From the NCBI GenBank assembly GCA_023230795.1, contig JALNWR010000053.1, positions 1 through 14,024 on the forward strand: DNA of 14,024 bases, written 5' to 3'. The stretch is from Candidatus Cloacimonadota bacterium (GTDB lineage Bacteria > Cloacimonadota > Cloacimonadia > Cloacimonadales > Cloacimonadaceae). Positions within the stretch are counted from its first letter, which is position 1, and every line of letters starts with the position of its first letter. The notes beneath the pieces were generated by a model. It was not told the DNA's origin and did not search any database. It saw only the letters and a list, made by a program, of their open reading frames with translations. The position numbers and the translations under genes were made by a program. Of this stretch, positions 7,283 through 13,938 are shown piece by piece.

Positions 7283-7711
7283 ATGAAGACCCTCACTCCC
7301 AGCCCGAGCGACATTACCCAAGCCTGGTATGTCGTAGATGCTACGGGGCAGCCTCTTGGTCGATTATCCTCAAAGATTGCCACAATATTACGTGGTAAAA
7401 ATAAACCATATTTTGCAACGAATCTGGATACCGGAGATTACGTGGTCGTGATCAATGCCGATAAGGTTCGTGTAACCGGGCTCAAAGCCCTGCAAAAGGT
7501 TTATAAATCTTTTAGTGGATATCCCAGTGGACTGAAAGAGATCCCGTATGCCAAGATATTGGAAGAGCATCCAGAGCGTATTATCGAGCATGCCGTAAAA
7601 GGCATGATGCCGAAGAATACCCTGGGACGCGCAATGATGAAAAAACTAAAAGTTTACACAGGTAGCGAGCATCCTCATGCCGCACAAATGCCTGTGGAAC
7701 TTAGCCTGTAA
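7283..7711 (+). CDS. rplM: Large-subunit ribosomal protein L13 (uL13)
   Basis: This 142-residue protein is an early-assembling 50S protein that binds 23S rRNA. Diagnostic parts are WYVVDATGQPLGRLSSKIA at the N-terminus, ILRGKNKPYF, GDYVVVINADKVRVTG, and HAVKGMMPKNTLGRAMMKKLKVY followed by GSEHPHAAQMP at the end (key residues KGMMPKN-LGR and YTG-EHPH-AQ). The length is normal for the family (about 142 in E. coli). AAAGGAG lies 5 bases before the ATG. It is followed 15 bases later by rpsI, the usual partner, and the rpsI Shine-Dalgarno overlaps the L13 stop codon. In E. coli and Bacillus these two genes form one operon, and I expect the same here. Confidence 0.97.
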   Translation: MKTLTPSPSDITQAWYVVDATGQPLGRLSSKIATILRGKNKPYFATNLDTGDYVVVINADKVRVTGLKALQKVYKSFSGYPSGLKEIPYAKILEEHPERIIEHAVKGMMPKNTLGRAMMKKLKVYTGSEHPHAAQMPVELSL

Positions 7712-7726
7712 GGAGACAGACACAGT

Positions 7727-8113
7727 ATGCAAAATTTTGATGCCGTAGGAAGAAGAAAAAATGCCACAGCCCGGGTACGCATTACCCCCGGCACCGGCAA
7801 GCGCATCATCAACAAAGTGCAGATGAAGAAATATCTTCAGCGGGAGACCCTGGAAATGATGGTGGAACAGCCACTGCAGACCGTAGGTCTTTCGGATAGC
7901 TTTGACGTTTATATAAACGTCTCTGGCGGCGGCCTTTCCGGTCAAGCCGGAGCGATTCGTCACGGCATTTCCCGTGCACTTGTGGAATATGATGAAGAGC
8001 TGAGACCGGCTCTGAAAGCCCGTGGATTTCTCACTCGCGATCCCCGTATGGTGGAGCGTAAGAAATCCGGACAACCGAAAGCCAGAAAGAAATTCCAATT
8101 CTCCAAGCGTTAA
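7727..8113 (+). CDS. rpsI: Small-subunit ribosomal protein S9 (uS9)
   Basis: This 128-residue 30S protein has the expected N-terminal AVGRRKNATARVRI, the central GGGLSGQAGAIRHGISRAL, and the basic end ERKKSGQPKARKKFQFSKR. The C-terminal Lys-Arg reaches the P-site tRNA in known ribosomes. The length is typical. AAGGAG at 7710-7715 includes the last bases of the L13 stop, with an 11-base spacer to the ATG, so rplM and rpsI are likely translated from one mRNA. Confidence 0.97.
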   Translation: MQNFDAVGRRKNATARVRITPGTGKRIINKVQMKKYLQRETLEMMVEQPLQTVGLSDSFDVYINVSGGGLSGQAGAIRHGISRALVEYDEELRPALKARGFLTRDPRMVERKKSGQPKARKKFQFSKR

Positions 8114-8124
8114 TCTCTGGTTTT

Positions 8125-8142
8125 GGGGGAGCTTTATCCCCC
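8125..8142 (+). other. G/C-rich hairpin after rpsI
   Basis: GGGGGA (8125-8130) pairs with TCCCCC (8137-8142) across loop GCTTTA. It starts 11 bases after the rpsI stop. No U-tract follows (the next bases are TCCAAAGA), so it is not a classic terminator. It could protect the rplM-rpsI mRNA 3' end or belong to the rpsB leader. Confidence 0.5.
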
Positions 8143-8230
8143 TCCAAAGATAATGAAGAGCTTTCGCATGATAAAACAAAAACCTGGCAGAGATGCCAAA
8201 ATAAGCCACCAAAGCGAGTTGCAAGGCGGT

Positions 8231-8308
8231 GAGGGGAAACAACATCACCCCTCTGAATTGCGTATATCCTTTGGCTGGAAATCTTAACCGTAGATTAGGA
8301 GAAATCTA
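8231..8308 (+). promoter_or_regulatory. Structured 5' leader of rpsB
   Basis: Two structures are visible. GAGGGG (8231-8236) can pair with CCCCTC (8248-8253), or in the alternative GGTGA (8229-8233) with TCACC (8245-8249); these pairings exclude each other. Closer to the gene, TAGATT (8291-8296) pairs with AATCTA (8303-8308) and the loop AGGAGA (8297-8302) is the Shine-Dalgarno itself, with the ATG directly after the stem. In E. coli the rpsB-tsf leader is the target of S2 feedback control. Whether this unrelated-looking leader works the same way is inference. Confidence 0.5.
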
Positions 8309-9187
8309 ATGTCCGTAGTAACCATGAAACAACTGCTGGAAGCCGGTGTCCACTTTGGCCATCAGACTTTCAAGTGGAATCCCAAGATGAAGCAGTATAT
8401 CTTCATCAAGCGTAATGGGATTCATATCATCGACCTCAAACAGACGGTCGATGCCATTAACGAAGCCTATCAATTTATCAAAGAAGTAGCGAGCCGTCAG
8501 GAATACGTACTCTTTGTAGGCACCAAGAAGCAGGCTCAAAGCGCCATTAAAGATGCCGCTGAAAAGTCTGGTGTATTTTATGTAAACCAACGCTGGTATG
8601 GCGGTATGCTGACCAATATGTCCACCATCCGCCGTAGCATTGATAAGATGAAGTATTTTGAGGAAATCGAAGCGGATGGCACTCTGGCCAGCTATACCAA
8701 GCTCGAAGCTCAAAAAATGAAACGCATGCACGATAAGATCGAGTTTTCCCTGGGTGGAATCCGTGAAATGGACGCCCTGCCCGGAGCTATCTTTGTGGTG
8801 GATACCGAATATGAAGATATCGCCATCCATGAAGCCCGCATCCTGGGCATCCCCATCGTGGCGATGGTGGATACAAATTGCGATCCCGATCTCATCGACT
8901 ATGTGATCCCTTCAAATGATGACGCCACCCGTGCCATCACCCTGATCTCTGATATCATGGCCAATGCCGTGGTGGAAGGGCGGGGAATAGCCAGTGAAGG
9001 AGCCGACGGCCCCGAAGTGAGCCAGGATGCCGGAGAAGCTGCACCACAAGAGCAAGAGCCTGTGGTTACCGAAAGCAAAGAGCCTGAAGCAGCTGAAAGC
9101 CAAGAGTCTGTGGCTGCTGAGCCCGAAGCGCCTGTAGCCGTAAAAAGTGAAGAAAAAGTAGCGGAAACAGCCGCGACTGAACAATAA
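8309..9187 (+). CDS. rpsB: Small-subunit ribosomal protein S2 (uS2) with acidic C-terminal tail
   Basis: This 292-residue protein has a standard S2 core: MKQLLEAGVHFGHQTFKWNPKM, read as LLEAGVHFGHQT and WNPKM, then RNGIHIIDL, LFVGTKKQA, QRWYGGMLTN, and the end segment VDTNCDPDLIDYVIPSNDDA with key VDTN-DP...IP-NDDA. The core ends near residue 227. Residues 228-292 form an extra tail rich in Glu, Ala and Pro with loose repeats such as ESKEPEAAESQESVAAEPEA, so the protein is longer than the common 230-260. The tail is probably disordered. S2 binds late to the 30S head-platform junction. The Shine-Dalgarno AGGAGA sits in a hairpin loop just upstream. tsf follows after 71 bases. Confidence 0.96.
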   Translation: MSVVTMKQLLEAGVHFGHQTFKWNPKMKQYIFIKRNGIHIIDLKQTVDAINEAYQFIKEVASRQEYVLFVGTKKQAQSAIKDAAEKSGVFYVNQRWYGGMLTNMSTIRRSIDKMKYFEEIEADGTLASYTKLEAQKMKRMHDKIEFSLGGIREMDALPGAIFVVDTEYEDIAIHEARILGIPIVAMVDTNCDPDLIDYVIPSNDDATRAITLISDIMANAVVEGRGIASEGADGPEVSQDAGEAAPQEQEPVVTESKEPEAAESQESVAAEPEAPVAVKSEEKVAETAATEQ

Positions 9188-9198
9188 TAATCGTGTTC

Positions 9199-9226
9199 TG
9201 CCTTCCGATACGCGTATCGGAAGGCA
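9199..9226 (+). other. Perfect 28-bp palindrome between rpsB and tsf
   Basis: The half-site TGCCTTCCGATACG (9199-9212) is followed directly by its exact reverse complement (9213-9226). In RNA this gives a long stable stem with a tiny loop. There is no immediate U-tract; TTATCTTTT comes 5 bases later (9232-9240), so full termination is unlikely. An attenuator, RNase processing site or 3' stabiliser that sets the rpsB:tsf ratio is possible. Confidence 0.6.
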
Positions 9227-9258
9227 GCAACTTATCTTTTAAAACAAGGAGAATAAAA

Positions 9259-9855
9259 ATGGCAGAGATTACCGCAACCATGGTAAAAGAACTGCGTGAA
9301 AGAACCGGAGTAGGCATGATGGAATGCCGCAAAGCTCTGGTAGCAGCCGATGGCAATGTAGATGCCGCTATCAAATTTCTGCGGGAACGTGGAATTTCCA
9401 AGGCCGAGTCCAAAAGCTTGCGCGCCACCAAAGAAGGCATTATCTTTTCATACATCCATTTCAATGGTAAGATCGGAGTGATGCTGGAGCTGAATTGCGA
9501 ATCCGACTTTGTAGCCAGAACCGATGAATTCAAAGCCCTGGCCGAAGAGATAGCCCTGCAGATTGCAGCCAATAGCCCTTTGGCCATCACACCTGAAGGG
9601 ATAGACCCCGAAATCATCGAACGCGAAAAAGAAATAGCCAGAAATAAAGCCATCAACGATAAAAAGAGCCCCGAAATCGTGGAAAAAATCGTGGAAGGCA
9701 GCATTAAAAAATATTGCAGCGAACACGCACTGTTAGAGCAAGGCCTGATCAGCGACGAAAAGAAAACGGTCAAAGACCTGCTCACCGAAGCGATTGCCAA
9801 GACTGGAGAAAACATCCAGATCGCCCGCTTTGTTCGTTACGCTTTAGGCGAATAG
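9259..9855 (+). CDS. tsf: Translation elongation factor Ts (short form)
   Basis: EF-Ts is the nucleotide exchange factor that recharges EF-Tu from GDP to GTP. This 198-residue protein begins MAEITATMVKELRERTGVGM and has the ERTGVGMMECRKAL signature, the N-terminal UBA-like helices, and the core motif ELNCESDFVARTDEF. The end reads ENIQIARFVRYALGE. The length is close to the short Thermus form (about 196) and well below the 283 of E. coli, so the second core subdomain and coiled-coil are reduced or absent. The reading frame runs upstream to a GTG at 9193, but AAGGAG at 9246-9251 and the family N-terminus fix the ATG at 9259. It lies between rpsB and pyrH, the usual order. Confidence 0.96.
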   Translation: MAEITATMVKELRERTGVGMMECRKALVAADGNVDAAIKFLRERGISKAESKSLRATKEGIIFSYIHFNGKIGVMLELNCESDFVARTDEFKALAEEIALQIAANSPLAITPEGIDPEIIEREKEIARNKAINDKKSPEIVEKIVEGSIKKYCSEHALLEQGLISDEKKTVKDLLTEAIAKTGENIQIARFVRYALGE

Positions 9856-9873
9856 AATCGCCCACAACCAAGG

Positions 9874-10602
9874 ATGAAAAGCACTTTCAAACCCGAAAAG
9901 ATCAACCGCCTGATGCTGAAACTCAGCGGCGAAATCCTGGCTGGGCCTTCCGGCTTTGGCTTTGATGACGAAGTCTGCGATCGGCTCACCGATGAACTTA
10001 TAGAACTGAAGAACTTAGGCTATAGCATTGCTGTAGTTTTGGGCGGAGGCAATATATTCCGGGGCGGAACCTGGAAAAATCAGAGCCTCTCCCGGGTGAC
10101 CCTGGATAATATCGGCATGCTGGCTACTATCCAAAATGCGTTATACCTGAGCGAGATCTTGATCTCAAAAGGCTGTGATGCCCAGGTCTTTTCCAGCTTT
10201 GTGCTGGATAAAGTAGCCCCGCACTACAGTGCGCCCAAGGTGCAAGAAGCCCTGTCACGAGGCAAAATATGCTTTATGGCGGGAGGCACCGGAAATCCGT
10301 ATTTTACCACGGATACCGCTGCGGTGCTGCGCGCACTGGAGCTGAAGCTGGATATAGTGCTCAAAGCCACCAAAGTGGACGGGCTCTATACCGCCGATCC
10401 TATGCAAGACCCAAATGCGGAGTTTATCCAGGATGCTGATTATCAGACCTGCCTGCAGCAGCGCCTTAAAGTGATGGACCTCAGCGCCTTTTCTCTGGCT
10501 GCGGAAAACGCCATGCCGATCAAGATCTTCAATATCTTAAAACCATCAAACTTGAAAGCTGCACTGCAGGATGCCAATATCGGCACCTACATTCATCCCT
10601 AA
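9874..10602 (+). CDS. pyrH: Uridylate kinase (UMP kinase)
   Basis: This 242-residue protein phosphorylates UMP to UDP with ATP in pyrimidine synthesis. It belongs to the amino-acid-kinase fold and is usually a cytoplasmic hexamer. Motifs in order: LMLKLSGEIL (about residues 13-22), VVLGGGNIFRGG, the RVTLDNIGMLATIQNAL helix, FMAGGTGNPYFTTDTAAVLRA (key GGTGNP-FTTDTAA), and KATKVDGLYTADP. The length is normal. It starts 18 bases after tsf. The Shine-Dalgarno is weak, with only AAGG right against the ATG, so the start is less certain; the internal ATG at Met14 would cut too close to the LKLSGE motif. It is a standard member of the rpsB-tsf-pyrH-frr cluster. Confidence 0.95.
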   Translation: MKSTFKPEKINRLMLKLSGEILAGPSGFGFDDEVCDRLTDELIELKNLGYSIAVVLGGGNIFRGGTWKNQSLSRVTLDNIGMLATIQNALYLSEILISKGCDAQVFSSFVLDKVAPHYSAPKVQEALSRGKICFMAGGTGNPYFTTDTAAVLRALELKLDIVLKATKVDGLYTADPMQDPNAEFIQDADYQTCLQQRLKVMDLSAFSLAAENAMPIKIFNILKPSNLKAALQDANIGTYIHP

Positions 10603-10616
10603 AACCGAGGTAAATT

Positions 10617-11171
10617 ATGCAAACACTAAAAGATACCACTGCCGAGAAAATGCAGAAATCCTTTGAATCCCTCCTGCAATACTTCTCCAGAGTCCGTACG
10701 GGCAGGGCCAGTGCGTCTATTTTGGATGATATCAAAATCAACTATTATGGACAGCCCACACCTGTGAAACAGCTCAGCAACATCTCCATCCCAGAAGCCA
10801 GAACCATCATCGTCCAACCATGGGACAAGACTACCCTGGCTGATATCGAAAGGGCCATCCTGGGCGCCAATATAGGCATCACCCCAGAAAACGATGGCAA
10901 CCTGATCCGCCTGCCTTTCCAACCCCTGACGGAGGACAAGCGAAGGGAAATAGTGAGAGACCTGAAGCAGCTCGGCGAAGACGCCCGCGTGGCCATTCGC
11001 AACATCCGCAGAGACGCCAACGACGTCATTAAGAAAATGCAAAGAGACAGCGAAATCAGCGAAGATGAAGAGATGAGATACTTTAAAGAGATTCAGGATT
11101 TGACTGACGAATGGATCAAGAAGATCAGTGAAGCTGAAGCATCCAAAGAAAAAGAGATTATGGAAGTATAG
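10617..11171 (+). CDS. frr: Ribosome recycling factor
   Basis: RRF works with EF-G to split the post-termination ribosome. The protein is 184 residues (E. coli 185), with no gap in the family pattern: FSRVRTGRASASILDDIKINYYG near the start (key VRTGRAS and YYG), LSNISIPEARTIIVQPWD, IGITPENDGNLIRLPFQPLTEDKR (key N-DGN-IRL-P-LTE-RR), and the long C-terminal helix RVAIRNIRRDANDVIKKM. GAGG lies 7 bases before the ATG, and the gene begins 14 bases after pyrH. It is the last gene of the translation block and is followed by a strong terminator. Confidence 0.97.
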   Translation: MQTLKDTTAEKMQKSFESLLQYFSRVRTGRASASILDDIKINYYGQPTPVKQLSNISIPEARTIIVQPWDKTTLADIERAILGANIGITPENDGNLIRLPFQPLTEDKRREIVRDLKQLGEDARVAIRNIRRDANDVIKKMQRDSEISEDEEMRYFKEIQDLTDEWIKKISEAEASKEKEIMEV

Positions 11172-11185
11172 TAAACCATAGACTT

Positions 11186-11195
11186 CCCCCCCCCC
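11186..11195 (+). repeat. Homopolymeric C10 tract
   Basis: Ten consecutive C residues lie between the frr stop and the terminator hairpin. Such runs are prone to slippage in replication and to sequencing error. Being non-coding here, it would not switch a reading frame. Confidence 0.8.
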
Positions 11196-11202
11196 TTAGA
11201 TG

Positions 11203-11237
11203 ATACCGGCTCTCAGTTGAGAGCCGGTATTTTTTTT
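11203..11237 (+). terminator. Strong intrinsic terminator after frr
   Basis: ATACCGGCTCTC (11203-11214) and GAGAGCCGGTAT (11219-11230) make a perfect 12-bp stem with loop AGTT. Eight T follow (11230-11237, the first being the last stem base). It ends the rplM-to-frr block. For the convergent minus-strand gene the hairpin is followed by a G-run, not a U-tract, so it should work mainly on the plus strand. Confidence 0.93.
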
Positions 11238-11261
11238 GTAGGTTGAATCAAGTTCTAAGGT

Positions 11262-13559
11262 TTATTTCATTAAAATCATTTTACGGCTTTGTGAGAACTT
11301 ATCAGAGCTGAGCCGGTAGAAATAGATTCCGCTGGCTACTTCGCGTCCTTGATCATCCGTACCATTCCAGATAAATTTATGATCCCCAGGTGCTTGCACG
11401 CCGGCTGCGTAAGTTCTTACGCGCTGGCCTTTGAGGTTAAATATCTGCAAGGTAACATCCTCTGCCCGAGCCAAAGAGTATTTGATCGTAGTCTGAGGAT
11501 TGAATGGATTGGGGAAATTCGGATACAGCACGGTCTGTGGCATCCCGGGAATGCCGGGATCATCGTTTGCAGTGGCGCTGCCGGTGATGAGGGTGATATT
11601 ATCCAGAGTCCAGCCTGGATCCGTAAGTTCATCGGCTGTGCTTTGATCCACCAGACGGAAGCGCAGATAGACACTTTCCCCGGCATAATCCTCAAGGCTG
11701 ATATATTCCTTTTGCCACCAGTCATGACGGCCGGATTTGACGAATACCTGGGTCCACTGAGCACCATCTGTAGAGACTTCCACGCTCACAGGGTCAAAAT
11801 CCCACTCGGTATATAGATGAGAATCAAAATAGAGCAGGGGAGCAGCATCGGCAGGAATATCTATGGGACTTGCGGTCTTGATCCAGACGTCGCAATTTTG
11901 GGCATAGTGCCCACGGCCTCCCCAGCTATCGGTAATGGCCTGTCCGGACATTACAAGTTCATCCTGCAAGACCCAGGGACCTTCTATCTCCCAGGCATCG
12001 GTGCCAGACTCCCAATCTTCCGCAAAGAGCACTCCCGCTTCACTGAGATTGAAGGTATGATGCTGAGTGCCTGCCCCCAAAGTGACATACCCCAAATAGG
12101 GATAGTAGCCTTCGGCAAAAATCTGTATGGGGTACTCACCCTCATAGCCGTGATAGATATAGCTCCCATCTACGATCAGCGTGTCCGGATAAACATCACC
12201 GATGATCATCAGAGCGCTGATATCTTCGCCCCCGCTGCGTACAGAACCTTGCAAAGTAGCAGACTCTTTGGGGGTTAGCTCGGGATTGTGGATAGTCCAG
12301 GAGCTGTTATTGACCGTGAGTCCAGTGCGGACATTATCCCAATAGCCTTTTTTGCGAGTTTGCACAGTGTAGCTTCCCATGGGCAATACTTTGTAATAGC
12401 GTCCGGTTTCAGGATCTGATGTGCGGGGCGTAAACCAGGGCGCATGCCGCTCCTGGATGACGATCTCCGCTTCGATAGCTTCTCCTGTGGAAGCATCTTT
12501 TACATTACCGGTCAAAAGTGAATTCGAAGGCACCGCAGTAGAAAACATCAAGGCGCGGTTCATCATCCACCAGACTCCATTGCTACAGCGGGCCAGAGTA
12601 TCCAGCATCAGAGGCTCCTCAGGCTGCAGATTGAGGGTGCCCATTTCAATGAGCAATTGGATGGTGCCATACTCTTTGTACATCCAATCATGAAAAGCAC
12701 CTCTGCGGCTGGCATTGGGATAGAATTCATAGGGAGCAGAGCCGGTCTCATTCATGATTTGCGAGGCCACACCCTGAGCGATGGATCGGGCAAAGTTATG
12801 GTCAGGAGAAGGCCGTACATTCTTCCAGTTATAGGAGAAATATACCTTTTCCGAGAAATTACCGCTTCTGGAGGAGTGCCAGCAGATGCTATAGATGAAT
12901 TTCTTCTCATCTGCCAGCCGCTTTATCGCCTGCACTTCGCTTTCGCTATTTGGTGCAGGTCCGCGATAATAGTCATAAACTTCCGTTCCACCTGGTTGCA
13001 TCAGGGTATCGCCATGAGTCCAATTGAAGTCAAAATTGCGGTTTATGTCCACACCATCAATGTCATAGCCCACCAGTGGTGAAAAGTCAAAGATGCCGTT
13101 TTCGTTATTATCGCGTTTATTCTTACGGTAAGATGTATCGAGATTGGCGGTAACCACATTGTGCCCTTCAGGATTGAGAGTAGGTATCCACCATGATTCC
13201 AATTGATTTATCCACAAGGAATAAGGTGCTTGATTCCGCCGCTCCAGAATTTCCTGAATATTGCTCAATGTAAGCTCCGTGCCCAATATCTCTTCCGCAT
13301 GCACCTGCCCTACAAAGAGCAGAGCGGGACGCTGCCAGCTTCCTTCCACGTCAGCGGAAATCTGCATGGCATAGATCGGAAGTTCATCTTCCTGGCTATA
13401 GCCGATCATATGTACTTTAGCAATATCAGGATGCTGATCCTCCAATTGAAAGAGCATCGTGGTGATCTCATCGTAGCTGTGGTAGCAGCTGGGTAATTCC
13501 GCTGTCAAAGCAAGCGGTATCAGGGCTGCAATCAAAAGTGCGAGCAAACTCATTCGCAT
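11262..13559 (-). CDS. Secreted M14 zinc carboxypeptidase with accessory beta domains and a Por/T9SS-type sorting tail
   Basis: This 765-residue protein starts with a signal peptide (residues 1-20). The M14 domain spans about 21-340. Zinc ligands are His87 and Glu90 in GQVHAEE and His228 in CWHSS; Asn173-Arg174 in DINRNF match the substrate-carboxylate binders; Glu305 in LLIEMGT is the catalytic base. Next come a carboxypeptidase-regulatory-like fold (about 347-408), a second similar beta domain (about 432-505), and a jelly-roll/MAM-like region (about 510-660) with DWESGTDAWEIEGPW. The end (679-765) is a FlgD/Por-type tail: NFPNPFNPQTTIKYSL ... REVASGIYFYRL ... SRKMILMK, pointing to secretion or surface attachment. 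GGAG lies 5 bases before the ATG at 13559. It likely trims peptides outside the cell for uptake. No partner genes are adjacent. Confidence 0.92.
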   Translation of the reverse strand: MRMSLLALLIAALIPLALTAELPSCYHSYDEITTMLFQLEDQHPDIAKVHMIGYSQEDELPIYAMQISADVEGSWQRPALLFVGQVHAEEILGTELTLSNIQEILERRNQAPYSLWINQLESWWIPTLNPEGHNVVTANLDTSYRKNKRDNNENGIFDFSPLVGYDIDGVDINRNFDFNWTHGDTLMQPGGTEVYDYYRGPAPNSESEVQAIKRLADEKKFIYSICWHSSRSGNFSEKVYFSYNWKNVRPSPDHNFARSIAQGVASQIMNETGSAPYEFYPNASRRGAFHDWMYKEYGTIQLLIEMGTLNLQPEEPLMLDTLARCSNGVWWMMNRALMFSTAVPSNSLLTGNVKDASTGEAIEAEIVIQERHAPWFTPRTSDPETGRYYKVLPMGSYTVQTRKKGYWDNVRTGLTVNNSSWTIHNPELTPKESATLQGSVRSGGEDISALMIIGDVYPDTLIVDGSYIYHGYEGEYPIQIFAEGYYPYLGYVTLGAGTQHHTFNLSEAGVLFAEDWESGTDAWEIEGPWVLQDELVMSGQAITDSWGGRGHYAQNCDVWIKTASPIDIPADAAPLLYFDSHLYTEWDFDPVSVEVSTDGAQWTQVFVKSGRHDWWQKEYISLEDYAGESVYLRFRLVDQSTADELTDPGWTLDNITLITGSATANDDPGIPGMPQTVLYPNFPNPFNPQTTIKYSLARAEDVTLQIFNLKGQRVRTYAAGVQAPGDHKFIWNGTDDQGREVASGIYFYRLSSDKFSQSRKMILMK

Positions 13560-13590
13560 AATTTCTCCAAATAATTTATAGTTTTACTTA

Positions 13591-13618
13591 TCTATATGCA
13601 AGTTGCGCTCCAGTTCAA
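13591..13618 (-). promoter_or_regulatory. Candidate promoter of the M14 peptidase gene
   Basis: On the minus strand TTGAAC (13613-13618) and TATAGA (13591-13596) are separated by 16 bases, the same spacing as in the efflux-operon promoter candidate. The gene start is about 32 bases downstream of the -10. The rest of the gap 13619-13697 shows nothing I can name. Confidence 0.4.
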
Positions 13619-13697
13619 GGAACATTTTGTATTGTGGGGTTAAAGGTAAAGCCTGATGCGGTATCTGATCCTGCATTAAATCTTTTTTGACTTAACT

Positions 13698-13711
13698 GAA
13701 AGCCGGCTTTC
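13698..13711. repeat. 14-bp palindrome GAAAGCCGGCTTTC
   Basis: A perfect palindrome lies upstream of the M14 gene. It resembles the CAAGGCCGGCCTTG palindrome inside the repeat element about 90 bp to the right, so it may be a worn relative of that element. Confidence 0.45.
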
Positions 13712-13770
13712 GCCACCGGGGATGAGAGCAATATTTATTGAACTTTATTGGATTGGCTGGATCGCTGGAT

Positions 13771-13856
13771 TTGGATGCGTCTCGCATCCAGCAAGGCCGG
13801 CCTTGAAAATTGAGCACGTCCCGTGCTCTGCAGGCGAGACGCCTGCAATCCAGTAG
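13771..13856. repeat. Structured repeat element, copy 1
   Basis: This 86-bp copy is identical base for base to copy 2 at 13939-14024 (offset 168). It contains four successive inverted repeats: TGGATGCG/CGCATCCA with loop TCT (13772-13790), the palindrome CAAGGCCGGCCTTG (13792-13805), GAGCACG/CGTGCTC with loop TCC (13812-13828), and TGCAGGCG/CGCCTGCA with loop AGA (13829-13847). The ends are nearly inverted repeats: CTGGATTTG (from 13765, with one extra T) against CAATCCAG (13846-13853). It is non-coding on inspection and looks like a REP/MITE-like element. Strand is unknown. Confidence 0.85.
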
Positions 13857-13874
13857 CTGCGCCGAGCTGTTGCC

Positions 13875-13935
13875 GGGTTGTCTCTCGCTGGGTTGTCTCT
13901 CGCTGGGTTGCCTCCTGCTGGGTTGGTCTCCTGCT
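13875..13935. repeat. 15-bp minisatellite between the two structured repeats
   Basis: Four tandem units: GGGTTGTCTCTCGCT at 13875-13889, the same at 13890-13904, GGGTTGCCTCCTGCT at 13905-13919, and a 16-base GGGTTGGTCTCCTGCT at 13920-13935. The last unit runs straight into GGATTGG of copy 2. On the minus strand it would read as a Gln-Pro-Ser-Glu/Arg repeat, which I take to be an accident of a repeat length divisible by three. Confidence 0.85.
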
Positions 13936-13938
13936 GGA

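Noticed and set aside
9193..9258. Upstream GTG start for tsf
   Set aside because: It runs through the 28-bp palindrome, has no Shine-Dalgarno, and adds residues not found in EF-Ts. The ATG at 9259 has AAGGAG.
11349..13496. Plus-strand open frames opposite the M14 peptidase
   Set aside because: They are antisense to a gene with intact signal peptide, catalytic residues and sorting tail, and none has a recognisable domain or ribosome-binding site.
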